From Euptelea pleiosperma (Eukaryota > Streptophyta > Magnoliopsida > Ranunculales > Eupteleaceae): 64,000 nt of DNA. A model generated the notes under the pieces. That model saw only the letters and a list, made by a program, of their open reading frames with translations, searched no databases and was not told the DNA's origin. The stretch is from assembly GCA_035048495.1 (NCBI GenBank), contig CM068552.1, forward strand, positions 24,554,154 to 24,618,153. Reading direction: 5' to 3'. The stretch's first letter is position 1; every line of letters begins with the position of its first letter. Made by a program: the position numbers and the translations under genes. Below, piece after piece: positions 12,512 through 23,529 of this stretch.

Positions 12512-15049
12512 ACTGATAAAATTCCACCGGTCCGTTCTCTTTAATCCAATATACCTAGAAGGGGGGGGGGGTTGATTAGGTATTTAAAATTATTTATACC
12601 TACTGGTCTATGGTAGGGAAACAAAATCGCATGCCTTAGTTGTTTGATAAAAGATTATCACAACCGACTCAAATCGAATATACCTCCGTGGTATATTTTC
12701 TTTTCGTCATTTGATCTAATCAAGATAGATTGCGGAATACAAACAAACAATCACACAAGATAAAAGATTTTTACGTGGAAACCTTAGCCAAGGAAAAACC
12801 AAGGGACCACGTCCAGACGGAAAGTATCACTAACTAAAAATTTAAATGAAACAAAGGTTACCTACGCAGCACCGTTGTAAATACATCTTCCAACCATAGC
12901 CAAGGCCTACTGCCGATGCGTCCACATCCTCTAAATCAACGTTATGAATCCACGCGCGCCCTTCCAGTCAAGAAGCCTTGTCCGCTTATTCAGTTTGGTA
13001 CACCCCAAACCTACCATTGATCGGCTCCTTCGATCTTAATTCTCAACACTCTTACCTTTGCAGAAGGTAAAGGATTCAGTACACCCTGAACCCTAGGTTG
13101 CTCAAATGGTGTTGAGTCATACTGGTATACTCAGGCTACTATGTCGAATATAGAAGTGAAAGACCTAAGCTGAGGAAAAGATCAAGCACTTGGCTTTGAT
13201 CAAGAAGAGAATAAGCTCACAAGATGTGAATGGAAAACAAGCTTCTTGCTCTTCGAATGGATACTCTAATAAATAAAACATTTTCTTCTCTTTCTTGAAG
13301 ATTGAGTCACTCTGTGTCTCTGTGTGTATTTAGAGAAAGCATAGAAGGGTTGTATTTATAGAATTTCATGACCCTAAGTCGTGCAGAACGTGGGATAATG
13401 AAACCAAGAATTTTGGATCTGATAAGGACAGATTCTGTGCATGGTCCAATCGATTGGACATGAGTGTCTAATCTATTGGGCTCAATAAGATTCCTGTTCT
13501 GAAGGCTCCAATCGATTACACAGAGGTCTCCAATTGATTTGACTCAAATAAGGTTTTGTCCAGAAGGCTCCAATCAATTACACAGAAGTCTCCAATCGAT
13601 TTGACTCAAATAAGTTGCTGTCCTGAAGACTCCAATCGATTTCAAAGAGTCTCCAATCGATCAGGCTGAAATAAGTTTCTGCCTCGTAGATCGATTTATA
13701 ATACCCCGAACTTTCGTTCTAGGGTATTATGGTAAATTTACCTAATAATGAAAACTTGAAACTTTTTCAAACTCTTATTATTGTTTTTATTGTTTAATAT
13801 CATGTATAAGTATGTGTATTTAATTTGATTTCATTCTGACAACTTTGAAAAAACCTGCTATTTTTGAAAATCGCTCTTTAGGGCTAAATTCCTACTAAAA
13901 ATAATGAACCATAACTTGCAGAGGACTTTTTCTTGCCGCAGCTAACATTCCAGAACTTTTATAAAAAAAAATTATTTTGTGGGCCCGAGACTCCAAAAAT
14001 ATTCCTATTTTATCCTTATCAACTTACCTGTGAAATTTGGAAGCTTTTCTAAGACATAAAAACTCTAGTGGAAGATTTTGGGAGATTTTGACAAAAATAG
14101 TATTTTTATAATTTTTGAACTTCCTACCATTCGCATATTTTTCAAAAAAAATATTTAATTATATTTTATTTATTTAATAAGAGCGTGGGACCCGCAAATC
14201 ACTTTCGGGTCATTCCAATGTCATTTGATACTTTTCTAGGGTTTTGAACGTTTTTATGATTTGTGTGTGTGACATGTGTCAATACCTTATTGTATGGACT
14301 TTTAAATTATATAATATAGTTTGATTGAATTAATTTATAATTATTTGTGTTATGATTGTTGGGTGGGGCCGTATGGTCGATCTAGAAGTCTTTTGGGCTT
14401 AATAATATTCTTAAATGAAGCCTATTGATGTATATGGGCCTTGGGCCAATTCCTAACCCATTAATAGTGTAAAATATAAATTTTTGAGGGTTGAAAAAGC
14501 CATCCCTTTGATAGTTACGATTTTCACTAATATAGAAACCCTAATCCTTCCCTAAACCTATTTATGAAAAACCCTAAAGCTTTAGAAGCTTTCACAAACC
14601 CAACTCCATTAAAGAATAGAGAAAGCTCCATTAAAATTTCATCCGGGCACCGATAGCACTCGAGCAAGAAGGGAGAATTGACGGGGACTCTGAATAGAAG
14701 AACATACCCCGAGGAGAGGACGATCCGACGACTTTCAAATTTGAAGAAACTTTTGATTTTCATTAAAGTTCAAGAAACCTTAAGGTAAGTGTGTTTGATC
14801 CATCCTATATTTATTTTTCTTTAAGAGTTTGTTTTTCTTTCATTAGGTAATGGTTGATACTCATTATAAATTAACTTTAATTATATTTACTTTATTCTTA
14901 TTGGGTTGAGCTTTATTTTGGGCCACCATGATGGGTTTGGCCATGGTCTATTTTGTGCCTATAACGGATGACTATGTTCTATATCATTTTTGTTGTATTT
15001 TTATAATTTAAATATTTTTATAATTATTTTTTTCTAAATACTCTGTGAA

Positions 15050-15890
15050 TCTATTTTTCAAAACCGTTTAGTTTGTATTTTTCTGATTATTATTGATTAA
15101 GTTATGATTTTTCTAAGTTGTATGACTTTACCTAAAAACCCAGAATTTTAGATTTTACACGGTCTGATTCACTTGGGATTTTGATCTATATTTTTAACCT
15201 AAATATTATTTTAATTATTTTTCATGGATACCTCTATCAATCTAGTTTTTAGAACCTTTGAGTTTATATTTTTCTGATTTATATTGATTAAGTTATGATT
15301 TTTCAAACGTGCTGGACTTTTCTATAAAACCTAGAATTTCAGATTTTATACGGTCCACTTCACTTCAAATTTCGATCTATATTTTTAACCTAAATATTTT
15401 TCTAATTATTTTTCATAGATACCTCTATCAATTTAGTTTCTAGAACCTTTGAGTTTGTATTTTTTCGATTTGTATTGATTAAGTTATGATTTTTTAAATG
15501 TGTTAGACTTTTTTGTAAAACCCAGAATCCTAGATTCTGTCCGACCCACTTCATTAAGGGTTTCGACCCATATTTTGAATCTAAATATTTTTCTATTTTT
15601 TTTCCTAAATACCTCCTTAAATCTAGTTTCTATAACATTTGAGTTTGTATTTTTCTGATTTGTATTGATTAAGTTATGATTTTTCAAATGTGAGGGACTT
15701 TTCTATATTTTGAATAAGAGTTTTGACCTATATTTTGAATCTGAATATTTTTTATTTATTTTTCCTAAAAACCTCTATGAATCTAGTTTTTAAATCCATT
15801 GAGTTTATATTTTTCTAATTCATATTTATTTAGTTATGATTTTTATAATGTAGTACATTTTTTATAAAAAAACCTATTAATTGTTCGTGG
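15050..15890. repeat. ~188-bp tandem repeats inside LTR C1
   Basis: Each unit contains GAGTTTATATTTTTCTGA.., then AGTTATGATTTTT, then AACCCAGAATTTTAGATT, then CCTAAATATTTTT, then ACCTCTATCAATCTAG. The AGTTATGATTTTT landmarks fall near 15102, 15292, 15483, 15671 and 15833. The homologous array in C3 is at 41755-42600. Confidence 0.8.
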
Positions 15891-15954
15891 TTCGGTAATG
15901 ATTATTAACTATTAAGGTTTTAACCTTGTTGTTTGACTAAACCCTAGATGGTTT

Positions 15955-16345
15955 GACCTATACCTGTATGCATGAGGATCCCACCCATATGTCTTGGATC
16001 TCTCATTGGGTTCGGCCAAGTGTCTTGGATCCCTCTTTAGGGTTCGACCTTGTGTCATGGATCCCTCATAGAGTTCGGCCATGGCGTGTTGGATTCTCTT
16101 GCGATTTTCACTTATATTATTTATCGATATTGATTGTGATATTTGGTCATGTCTTATTGACTATTATACCTAGATGGTTCGACCTATATTTGTATGCATG
16201 GGGATCCCACCCATGTGTCTTGGATCCCTCATAGGGTTCGGCCAAGTGTCTTGGATCCCTCTTTAGGGTTCGACCTTGTGTCATGGATCCCTCATAGGAT
16301 TCGGCCATGGTGTGTTGGATTGTCTTGTGATTTCCACTTATATTA
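15955..16345. repeat. Direct duplication with GTGTCTTGGATCCCTC motif in LTR C1
   Basis: A ~226-bp block built of three diverged copies of TTGGATCCCTCATAGGGTTC occurs twice in tandem (15955-16170 and 16180-16390). C3 carries only one copy (42725-42900), so the duplication arose in C1 or its lineage. The apparent short proteins here are by-products of the repeat. Confidence 0.75.
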
Positions 16346-17706
16346 TTCATCCGTGTTGATCGTGACCTTCGGTGATTGTTATATGTTATTCATGGTTAAC
16401 CCTAATTCGTTTCTATATTATTACTCTTAATGATCATTGGTTCATTTTATATTTTTATTTAAATGTTAAATACATGTGTGCTTATGTCATGTAACCCTAG
16501 TACATCTTGTTATCATACCATGATCATCACGTCATTTCATATAAGGGGTGCATAAGGGAACGGGGTTGAAGTATATTATATACGTTTATATTGGTTTTAT
16601 CAATTAATCAGGGTTCCGAACCCTAGGGTGAAAGGCCCCAGACATTATTATATCCTGCAGATGGGTCAATGAGACTGCTCCCAGTGCGGGAAGGAGATGG
16701 AGACCCTATGTGGTTATGGGTACTAGTTGCATTGGCATCCCATACTCACGTGCATTCACCCTCATATTCATGTCATCCTTATTATATGATTGAGATGCAT
16801 ACCTTGATTTAAAACTTGTATAGTATGATATCATACCATGCACACTGTTGTATTACTAGGCCTCGGCTCACGGTGCTACACCGATACCATTTTCAGATTT
16901 TGAAGAGCCGGGTACGTGAGATGATTTTGAGACGAAAGACTCCGGTGCATTCGAGGAGATCGACGAGGATTTGGGAGTCGATCCCACACTTTAGAAAGTT
17001 GTATTTGATTATTTTATAACATTATTTATTTATTTTCACGGGCATGTAAGCCTTTGATTGAGAGCATGTTCTCACCTCCTTCTCTCCACATTTAGTTGAT
17101 TGATTGAATTATTTGAATTATAAATTATTCGAATTAATTGTTTTCTACATCTTTTCTTCTTTTACTTAGTGGGTTTTCGAATGAACCTTAGTAGTCTAAT
17201 TGACCTAATTGGACCACTAGGGGACATTCATGGATCACCTCTGGGTTCGGGTACGAGTCGATCCACGGATTTTCGGGTCGTATCTGGGTATCCGGATTCG
17301 GGGCGTGACAGATTAGGCTATGTCGATTCGATTGGGGATAAGTGTCCAATCGATTAGACTATCCCAATAGTCAATATATTTGACTCAGACTTGGGTCAGT
17401 CCAATGACTAGGTTTGACCATTATATTTTATCCATTTTAACAAATTCCTATGGCCACTAAGTCACTTACCTTCCTAATCGAACGTCCACGATCTTTAACT
17501 GACAAATCAGTCGTTACTCAGATGACTCATGTCGTCAACCGTCTGATTCATGCTGTCTCTGTCTTCTAGTCTTCAAGTAGTTAGCGAAGTATGTGTACCA
17601 CAACATCTCCACACTACACTAGTGCTCGTAGGAATGTTTACAAGAATATTTTTATGTCAAACAGAATCTTTACCAAATTGAATATGAAAATATTCCTTAC
17701 AACTGA

Positions 17707-18126
17707 GAAATAGTAAAACAGACTAATCTTTTAGATATTCTAGAGTTAACTACAATGATCTAGTCTCAATTTACCAAGTGTCAAGTCCTGGTTCTAGGGT
17801 TTTTTAGAGTCAATGTTAATCAATCAAAGTCTCATCAATGTAGAGCACAACTCTAAAACAAACATCCTAAAAAGACAAAATATTTTTGGTTTTTCAACTT
17901 TTTGATTTTTGAATATATGCAAACAAAAATAATGCAAGAAAGCAACTAGACTAAAATAAATAAATAAACCACAATAATGAGAAATGCATTATGATATGCT
18001 CAAGCATGTAGGAATGATATCCTAAATGAATGCAAATGCTCATTAACACACACACACACAACATAGCACTAAGAAATACTATAATAAACAAGTAATGCAC
18101 ACACCTAGGCCATGAACAAAACACTC
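17707..18126 (-). mobile_element. Copia B internal non-coding region between gag and the solo LTR
   Basis: This is AT-rich DNA that belongs to the copia B 3' region and was separated from 11153-12511 by the solo LTR-A insertion. It contains a short (AC)n run at 18050-18060. I see no gene or protein remnant. It is where protease, integrase and RT would be expected if the element were complete. Confidence 0.6.
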
Positions 18127-18139
18127 TCAATCAATGAGA

Positions 18140-19950
18140 TATGTGTTACTAGACTTCCTAAGGTACTCAGACCTAATGAAATCTAAATACTTCAGATCAT
18201 CATTTCTCACCCACATGTTTGTAACATTAGGGTGAACTTGATAATTTCTTTTCATTCTATGAGTTTGATAATTAAGATGAATCTTCCTCTTGATCTTGAT
18301 ATCTTTTAGATTATTCAGTTTGGCAATATCTTTCCTCAAGACCTTAGACTTATGATTCAATGTCCGAATCTTATAAACTATATTATCCTGAGTCTCAGAA
18401 GATCTATACTGAGGTGGAATCCATTTCTTTTGAAGGCATTTAGTAACAACATGATCATTAATCCTATACCAATAACAAGTAGGAATCTTAATCGGGGGTG
18501 TAGGAGAGTCAACAGGTATTTTGGGATGAACTTGAGCTTTAACAAATTTTATTCCAGACTGAGATGAGGAGTTCATAGATTCAACATATCCTAACCCTCT
18601 CCTATCTCCAGTCCATCTTCCCACACCTAAGATCTCATTTAATTTCTTAGTGCTTTGAGAAATATACGGCAAGTATTTTTTCAACTGTGCTAGATCAAAC
18701 TCGAGTGACTTCCTATTCTCTAAACAACAATGAAATTCGGATTTAAGAAATTTTACTTTGTCTTGGAGGCCAACTTTCTCTTCTTCAAGCTGTCCAGAAA
18801 GGTCTCCATATTTTCACTTTCCTTATTTAAAATGATACTTTGACCTTCAGATACTTGGTCAACTTGGGTAACTGCATTGCATGTAGCAGTGGTAGTAACT
18901 GAAGCAGTTAGAGCTCTATAATTTGTAACATCATTACTCTCATCAGAGTCATCGAACGTACTCACCTTCACTGTTATCCCAACTAACATTCATCGCCTTA
19001 TTTTTTTCTTTAATCTTCTTATTGGCATAATCAGTAAAGATGTGTCCATATCCTTTACATTCATAACACTTAATCTCATTAGACTTAGGTTCTCTAGTTT
19101 CTTTCCTTTTGAACCTATCATGCGATTTGGTTCTTTCCTTAGAGTTTTCTACACCTCTAAAAAAAATTCCTTTCTTGCTGCGTAAGTATTTTCTAAAACC
19201 CTTCACAAGTAGAGCTATGTCCTCATTATCCTAACAAAAATCATCATCAGACTCATTAGAGTCATCCTTTGAGACTTTTCGAGCAATCCCTTTATTTTTC
19301 CTAGGCTGATGAAGATTAATTTCAAAAGTCTAAAGTGAACCAATAAGTCCATCTATATTGATGGCATCAATATCCTTACATTCTTCTATGATTGTGACCT
19401 TAGATTGGAATCTCAAAGGTAAATATCTAAGAACCTTTCTCATAACCTAAGACTCATTAATTTTCTCTCCAAAATTAAAGCAACAATTAACAATATCAGA
19501 TAATTTTGTATAAAATTCAGAGAATACTTCATTATCATCCATTCAAATGTTTTCAAATTTGAAAGTTATCATTTGATTCTTAAAAATCTTCACAGTATTT
19601 GTTCCCTCATGGGTAACCTCAAGTATATCCCACGCTTTCTTTGCAGTTTCACATGTTGAAATCCGACGAAATTCATCAATATTGACTGCACCGAAAATAA
19701 CGTTGAGACCTTTACTATTCCAGTTAGATTGGTCATTTGCATCCTTGGTCCATTTTTTCATAGGCTTAAAAATTAATTCCTTATCAGTAGATTATTCCAT
19801 TGGTTGTTTCCAACCCACAATAGTAATCATCCAAACTCTTTCATCAAGAGATTTAAGAAAAGCTCTCATCCTAGCTTTCCGATAAGCATAGTTATTTCTA
19901 TAAAAAAATGGTGGATGAGTGATAGCACCACCCTCTCTTTGCAAATCCAT
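18140..19950 (-). pseudogene. gag: Copia B Gag, decayed but nearly full length
   Basis: On the minus strand the frame starts near 19950 with MDLQREGGAITHPPFFYR, 58 bases past the PBS. It continues through a UBN2-type Gag domain (ETAKKAWDILEVTHEGTNTVK at 19640-19560) and a nucleocapsid knuckle at about 19075-19030, reading CYECKGYGHIFTDYAN, where the last zinc-binding Cys of CX2CX4HX4C is replaced by Tyr. A second, altered knuckle is near 18470 (CYWYRINDHVVTKC, where the second Cys is Tyr). It ends with MWVRNDDLKYL, the same segment that precedes protease in copia A. Several in-frame stops and shifts are present. The frame ends before protease, so the pol loss is a clean removal of everything downstream. 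Confidence 0.8.
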
Positions 19951-20007
19951 TAACTCGGATATTGAGTAGGATCACACTTAGGTTGTTAGACTTAACAGAG
20001 TGAACCA

Positions 20008-20018
20008 CTCTAATACCA
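20008..20018 (-). other. Copia B primer-binding site
   Basis: The minus strand reads TGGTATTAGAG, one base different from the initiator-Met PBS of copia A. It is placed 2 bases from the 5' LTR edge at 20021. Confidence 0.8.
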
Positions 20019-20020
20019 AT

Positions 20021-21290
20021 TGAAAAATATAGGCATATGGTAACAGGACCTAGAGGGGGTGAATAGGTTCGATTCAAATTAATTATCAATTAAAAATTAA
20101 GCAACTTATTCAATTCTATTCGGTCGGTGATCTAGGATCTATCGCATGCAATTTCTAAGCAGAAGCAAATAGATTGGTCTAACCAGATTTAATCTAAATA
20201 TACTAGAGATATATTTTTCACAAATCCGTTCTGCCAATAACACAATAAAATAAATTAAGCAATAGACACAAGAATTTTACCAAGAAAACTCAACTGGGAA
20301 AAACCCAACTAGAAAAAACTATAGGACCACGTCCAAATCACAACACTTATAAAAGACAGATATAGACAGTTACCCACGCTACGACTCATAATTGGATCCA
20401 ACTGCACATGAGCTCCAGCTGTCGATTTACCATGTCGCCTTATATCTTCACATTTCAAATTGCACGAAATGCCTTCAATGTTTGATCTCGAATCACAGCC
20501 AACTCGATCCACACATAAGTTCACACCAAATCCACACAGTGGGGAAACTAACAAAAAGGTAATAGGATAAACCAATGTGTTTAATCCTTTATAGAAGAAA
20601 TAGATTCAACCATGAAGAGATCAATACTCTCCTTCATTCAAAATCAAAAGAATAAAACTTACTTGATCAATATCTTGAGCATCCAAGAGCAAAACTTAAG
20701 CTTCAATCAACAATGGAGGCTCTTGGATCTCTAGGTTTTCTCTAATAGCAAAACAATTAGAGTCCCAAACAAATAGCGACTAAGGAGGGCAATTCGAATA
20801 ATTTTGGAGTTTTAAAAACCCATCCTTCGTTTGCCCAATCGATTGGACATAACACGGAATAATTATTTTCTCTCTAGGCAAGTCCAATCGATTGTACTCA
20901 TGGACTGTTCGGGCAATAATTTCAGTTCTGTCAGCACAAGTCCAATCGATTGTACTTTTCAACATATCAATTGGACTTTCCAAAAGTTGTCCGATAAAAC
21001 ACCGAATTGCTACGAAAGGTTCTCCTTATTGTTTTGACTTAGTTTTTCATGATTTTAAGGATTCTCAACCCTATTTCTATGATATCTAAGTCACTTACCA
21101 ACCTAATGGTGTGTTGATCAATTGAAGCTTTAAATCTTCTAATGTATCACACTTCTAATCTTCTCTCATAAAGTCTGTAGTGATAAAACAATACTTAACC
21201 GATCGACTCCTAACTACCCACACACAAAGAAGGTTACCAACACATATTTTGTCATACAGAATTAGTCAACACAAAAATCTAGACCTTATA
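20021..21290 (-). repeat. Copia B 5' LTR (LTR-B)
   Basis: On the plus strand it runs from TGAAAAATATAGG to GACCTTATA (the CA end has become TA). It aligns with 9843-11152 throughout, with many substitutions and small deletions, for example around 20740-20760. This points to an old insertion. It contains CAATCGATTG palindromes at 20837, 20885 and 20942. Confidence 0.85.
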
Positions 21291-21295
21291 ATCTA

Positions 21296-21640
21296 TAGTG
21301 CTAAACACACAATAATTTTTTGGTATGTTGAACCACCATCCGATGATGTGCAGGAAGAAGAGCTGCTAGACTACAGCCTTTACGTTATCTCCCCCCTAAC
21401 CAAGTTTCTTTTGAAAACCTAATGTCACACCCTTGGAAGCCTTGCCGATACTATTCTCAGTAGAGTCGACTGAGGAAAGAAGTTAAGATCAAGATTCAGA
21501 TTTCAGAATCAATCACATTAAGAAGAGGAAAGTCTAGGATCATGATTCCCCCACAGATGATGAACCATCCAACTAAGAGTTGAATAGAGTAAATATCGCT
21601 TGGATGGTCAATTATGAAAAAGTCGGTTCTCTATATACAG
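21296..21640. other. Non-repetitive-looking island, right part
   Basis: This is the continuation of 9180-9842 across the copia B insertion, as shown by the ATCTG/ATCTA duplication. It contains an open stretch that reads FWYVEPPSDDVQEEELLDYS (21321-21380), which could be a fragment of an acidic protein that I do not recognise. There is no supporting start or splice structure. It passes into a decayed copia-like LTR near 21640. Confidence 0.3.
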
Positions 21641-22291
21641 TCTAATTTTAATTTTAACAAAATTAAACCTAAATTACCAATCAATGATTCGGGTAATCCT
21701 ATCGCATGCATAAACTAAGTGGATACGAATTAAATTGACCAACTTTAATCTAAATATTTTAGAGAGATTTTATCCCAACTTCATTCAGTTGACTTAAGAA
21801 ATAAACAATCACATAAAATCAACCATGCAATATTTTTTAGAAAACCCTTTCAGAAAACCTTGCAACCACATCCAGATATGAAAGTGCAATATGAAAAGCT
21901 GAGTACAAAAGTTACCCATGCATGACAACAACGATAGAGCCAGGATTTTGTTCAAAGGGGGGCACAATCCTTATAGTATATGGTGGGTGTTGGGGGGTCA
22001 TTAAACTAAAATTTAAGCAAATTGTTAGAATAAAAAATTTAAAATGATATTGAAAGTTGAGGGGGCACACCCCCCTATCCCCTTCTTAGTTCCGCCCCTG
22101 CATGACGTACTTCATGGGACACTGACTCAATACACCCATGAATCTTAGTCGTTGTCTGATCATGCCTTTTGTATCTTCATGCCTCAAATCTACAAGCACA
22201 CTATTCCCACACGATCACACACACACCGATTTGGAAGCACATCGAATCACACACTCGAATCCACAATCTCACACAAAGTATGTATAATACA
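21641..22291 (-). repeat. Decayed copia LTR related to LTR-B, left part
   Basis: Blocks such as CCTATCGCATGCATAAACTAAG, TAAATATTTTAGAGAGATTT and CCACATCCAGATATGAAA line up in order with LTR-B and LTR-A, but at low identity. It is broken by a small MITE at 21929-22100 and by the Tat element at 22292. Its probable continuation is 35096-35266. Confidence 0.55.
21929..22100. mobile_element. Small hAT-like MITE
   Basis: A 172-bp insert ends with TTCCGCCCCTG and starts with CAACGATAGAGCCAGG, which looks like a decayed CAGGGGCGGAGCCAGG. CAGGGGCGG.. termini are common in plant hAT-type MITEs. It is flanked by CATGACAA (21921) and CATGACGT (22101), which agree at 6 of 8 positions, as expected for an old 8-bp duplication. 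It has no coding capacity. Confidence 0.5.
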
Positions 22292-23465
22292 TGTGGGTAC
22301 CATAATTTCACCTCTATGGCACATGGCAGATTCGGGGCACAATAGTCCTTCATTGGATGCTCCGTAGGAGTACTGACCAGCTGGCGGCTCGTGACCAGCT
22401 GGTGGCTCGTGACCAGCTAGCGACTCATGATCAGCTAGCGGCTCATAACCATACGGCGGCCCGTGACTAGCTAGTGGCTCGTGACCAGCTGGCGGCCTAT
22501 GACCAGCTGGCGGCTCGTGACCGACTGGCTGCTCGTAACCAGCTGGGGGCCCTCGACCAGCTGGCAGCTCAGAACCAATTGGCGGCCCAAGATCTCCTGA
22601 AGATCCTAAACCACGTGATAACCCAATTCCAGTTGATGACCTGGAACCAGCTGGCAGACCATGATCATCGGACAGTCCTAGATTGTCAAACTGTGCAAAT
22701 CCACCAGTCAAGCCATACTGGCCAGATATTCATGGGCCCCGGGACAGAGATAGGGTTCTAAGGTGGACAAGAGCGGTCTGGGCCGGCCCTCTCCTTTCGG
22801 GACAGAGAGGGACATTCATCAAACACAGAAATAGACCACTAACAAGAAGCCGGAAGGAACAACAGTGAGCGGGCCACCTCTGACCCGGCCAATGAAAAGT
22901 GACTTGAAAACAGAACAGAGAGAAAAACAGAGACGGGGTCTATAAATAGAGGACCCCTCCCTTACAGAAAAGGGATCTTTTTCCAGAACAATTCCCTCAC
23001 TAGAGAAGGGAGAAAGAGAACCAAATCAGATCAGAAGAGAGAGATAGAGAGATCAAGGGATGGGGAGATTTGAAACTACCTTTCCCTTTCCTTGAGAGAG
23101 AACCTTTGTGTGTGTCTTACCGCAGTGGAGCCTTTTCTGACTTGATCGTCGGAGTGTCTTTGGCAGGTACACCACCCACCTTGATTCGGAGGATGTGATC
23201 GAGGAGCAGGAGCAGATCTGGAGTTGAGCATGCGAAAGGATGGAGTCTTGAAGATGGAGAAGGCTTTTTACGGCCACTCTCTCATTGGCAATCGACTTCA
23301 GCCTTGCATAGGCAATTTTCCTAGAGTCGGACATCTTTTGCTTGAGATTTGTAGAGCTGTTTGGAGTGTGAAGAGGTTTTATGTACCAAAAGAAAAGATT
23401 CTATTAATAAAAAACATCTGTTGACTTTGAGGGTGGGAGGGTGAGATTATAATTTTTGCCCCACA
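22292..23465 (+). repeat. Tat-like element 5' LTR
   Basis: TGTGGGTACCATAATTTC to TTTTTGCCCCACA, 1,174 bp. It holds a minisatellite of ~18-21 bp units (GACCAGCTGGCGGCTCGT) at 22375-22600, about twice as long as in the 3' LTR (34095-34200). A TATA-like CTATAAATAGAGG lies at 22941. The reading frames over the minisatellite on both strands are repeat by-products. Confidence 0.85.
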
Positions 23466-23470
23466 TCTTA

Positions 23471-23477
23471 TGGCGCC
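23471..23477 (+). other. Tat-like element primer-binding site
   Basis: TGGCGCC, followed by ATATGTGGGAAG, lies 5 bases after the 5' LTR. Plant Tat-lineage elements usually carry a TGGCGCC-type PBS followed by a similar GTGGGAA segment. Confidence 0.65.
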
Positions 23478-23529
23478 ATATGTGGGAAGTGACAAGAAGC
23501 TTCCTAGCATGATAGAGAAAAAGCGATGG

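Larger units (their letters stand above)
13697..17310 (+). mobile_element. Family C long LTR (C1), solo, nested in solo LTR-A
   Basis: It runs from TATAATACCCCGAAC (TG to TA at the edge) to TTCGGGGCGTGACA, 3.6 kb. The duplication is imperfect: GATTT at the left edge and GATTA at 17311-17315. The termini are imperfect inverted repeats. The TGTAATACCC start and GGGGTGTGACA end resemble LTRs of plant Ty3/gypsy chromoviruses such as Tekay/Del; this placement is inferred, as no coding region is attached. It contains about five tandem units of ~188 bp (15050-15890), a duplicated block (15955-16110 and 16185-16340) and a CTCGGCTCACGGTGCTACA segment shared with C3. Confidence 0.8.
12517..17701 (-). 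mobile_element. Solo LTR-A inside copia B (split by LTR C1)
   Basis: An LTR-A copy runs from TAAAATTCCACC (TG to TA change at the edge) to TTCCTTACA. It is flanked by an exact 5-bp duplication ACTGA at 12512-12516 and 17702-17706. No internal retroelement sequence or second LTR is present, so it is a solo LTR left by LTR-LTR recombination. It is interrupted at 13697-17310 by a family C LTR. The net LTR length is about 1.57 kb, close to the 1.64 kb of the 7544 copy. Its palindromes at 13441-13690 are more decayed than those at 8478-8840. Confidence 0.85.
9843..21290 (-). mobile_element. Copia element B, non-autonomous (gag present, pol missing)
   Basis: This is a minus-strand LTR element. Its 3' LTR is 9843-11152 and its 5' LTR is 20021-21290. 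The imperfect 5-bp target duplication is ATCTG (9838-9842) and ATCTA (21291-21295). From the PBS it runs through a degraded gag (19950-18140) and then directly into a non-coding 3' region. No protease, integrase, RT or RNase H remains. A solo LTR-A (12517-17701) is inserted in the 3' region. It would depend on another copia element for its enzymes, if it ever moved in this form. A family-wide comparison would tell whether the pol loss is a one-off deletion or a propagated form. Confidence 0.8.

Noticed and set aside
15953..16430. Two ~80-93 aa frames with repeated HPSVLDPSLGF-like peptides
   Set aside because: They translate the duplicated GTGTCTTGGATCCCTC block of LTR C1 and are absent as frames in C3.
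22247..22711. 154-aa Gly/Pro/His repeat protein on the minus strand
   Set aside because: A translation of the LTR minisatellite GACCAGCTGGCGG; the 3' LTR has a different unit number and frame.
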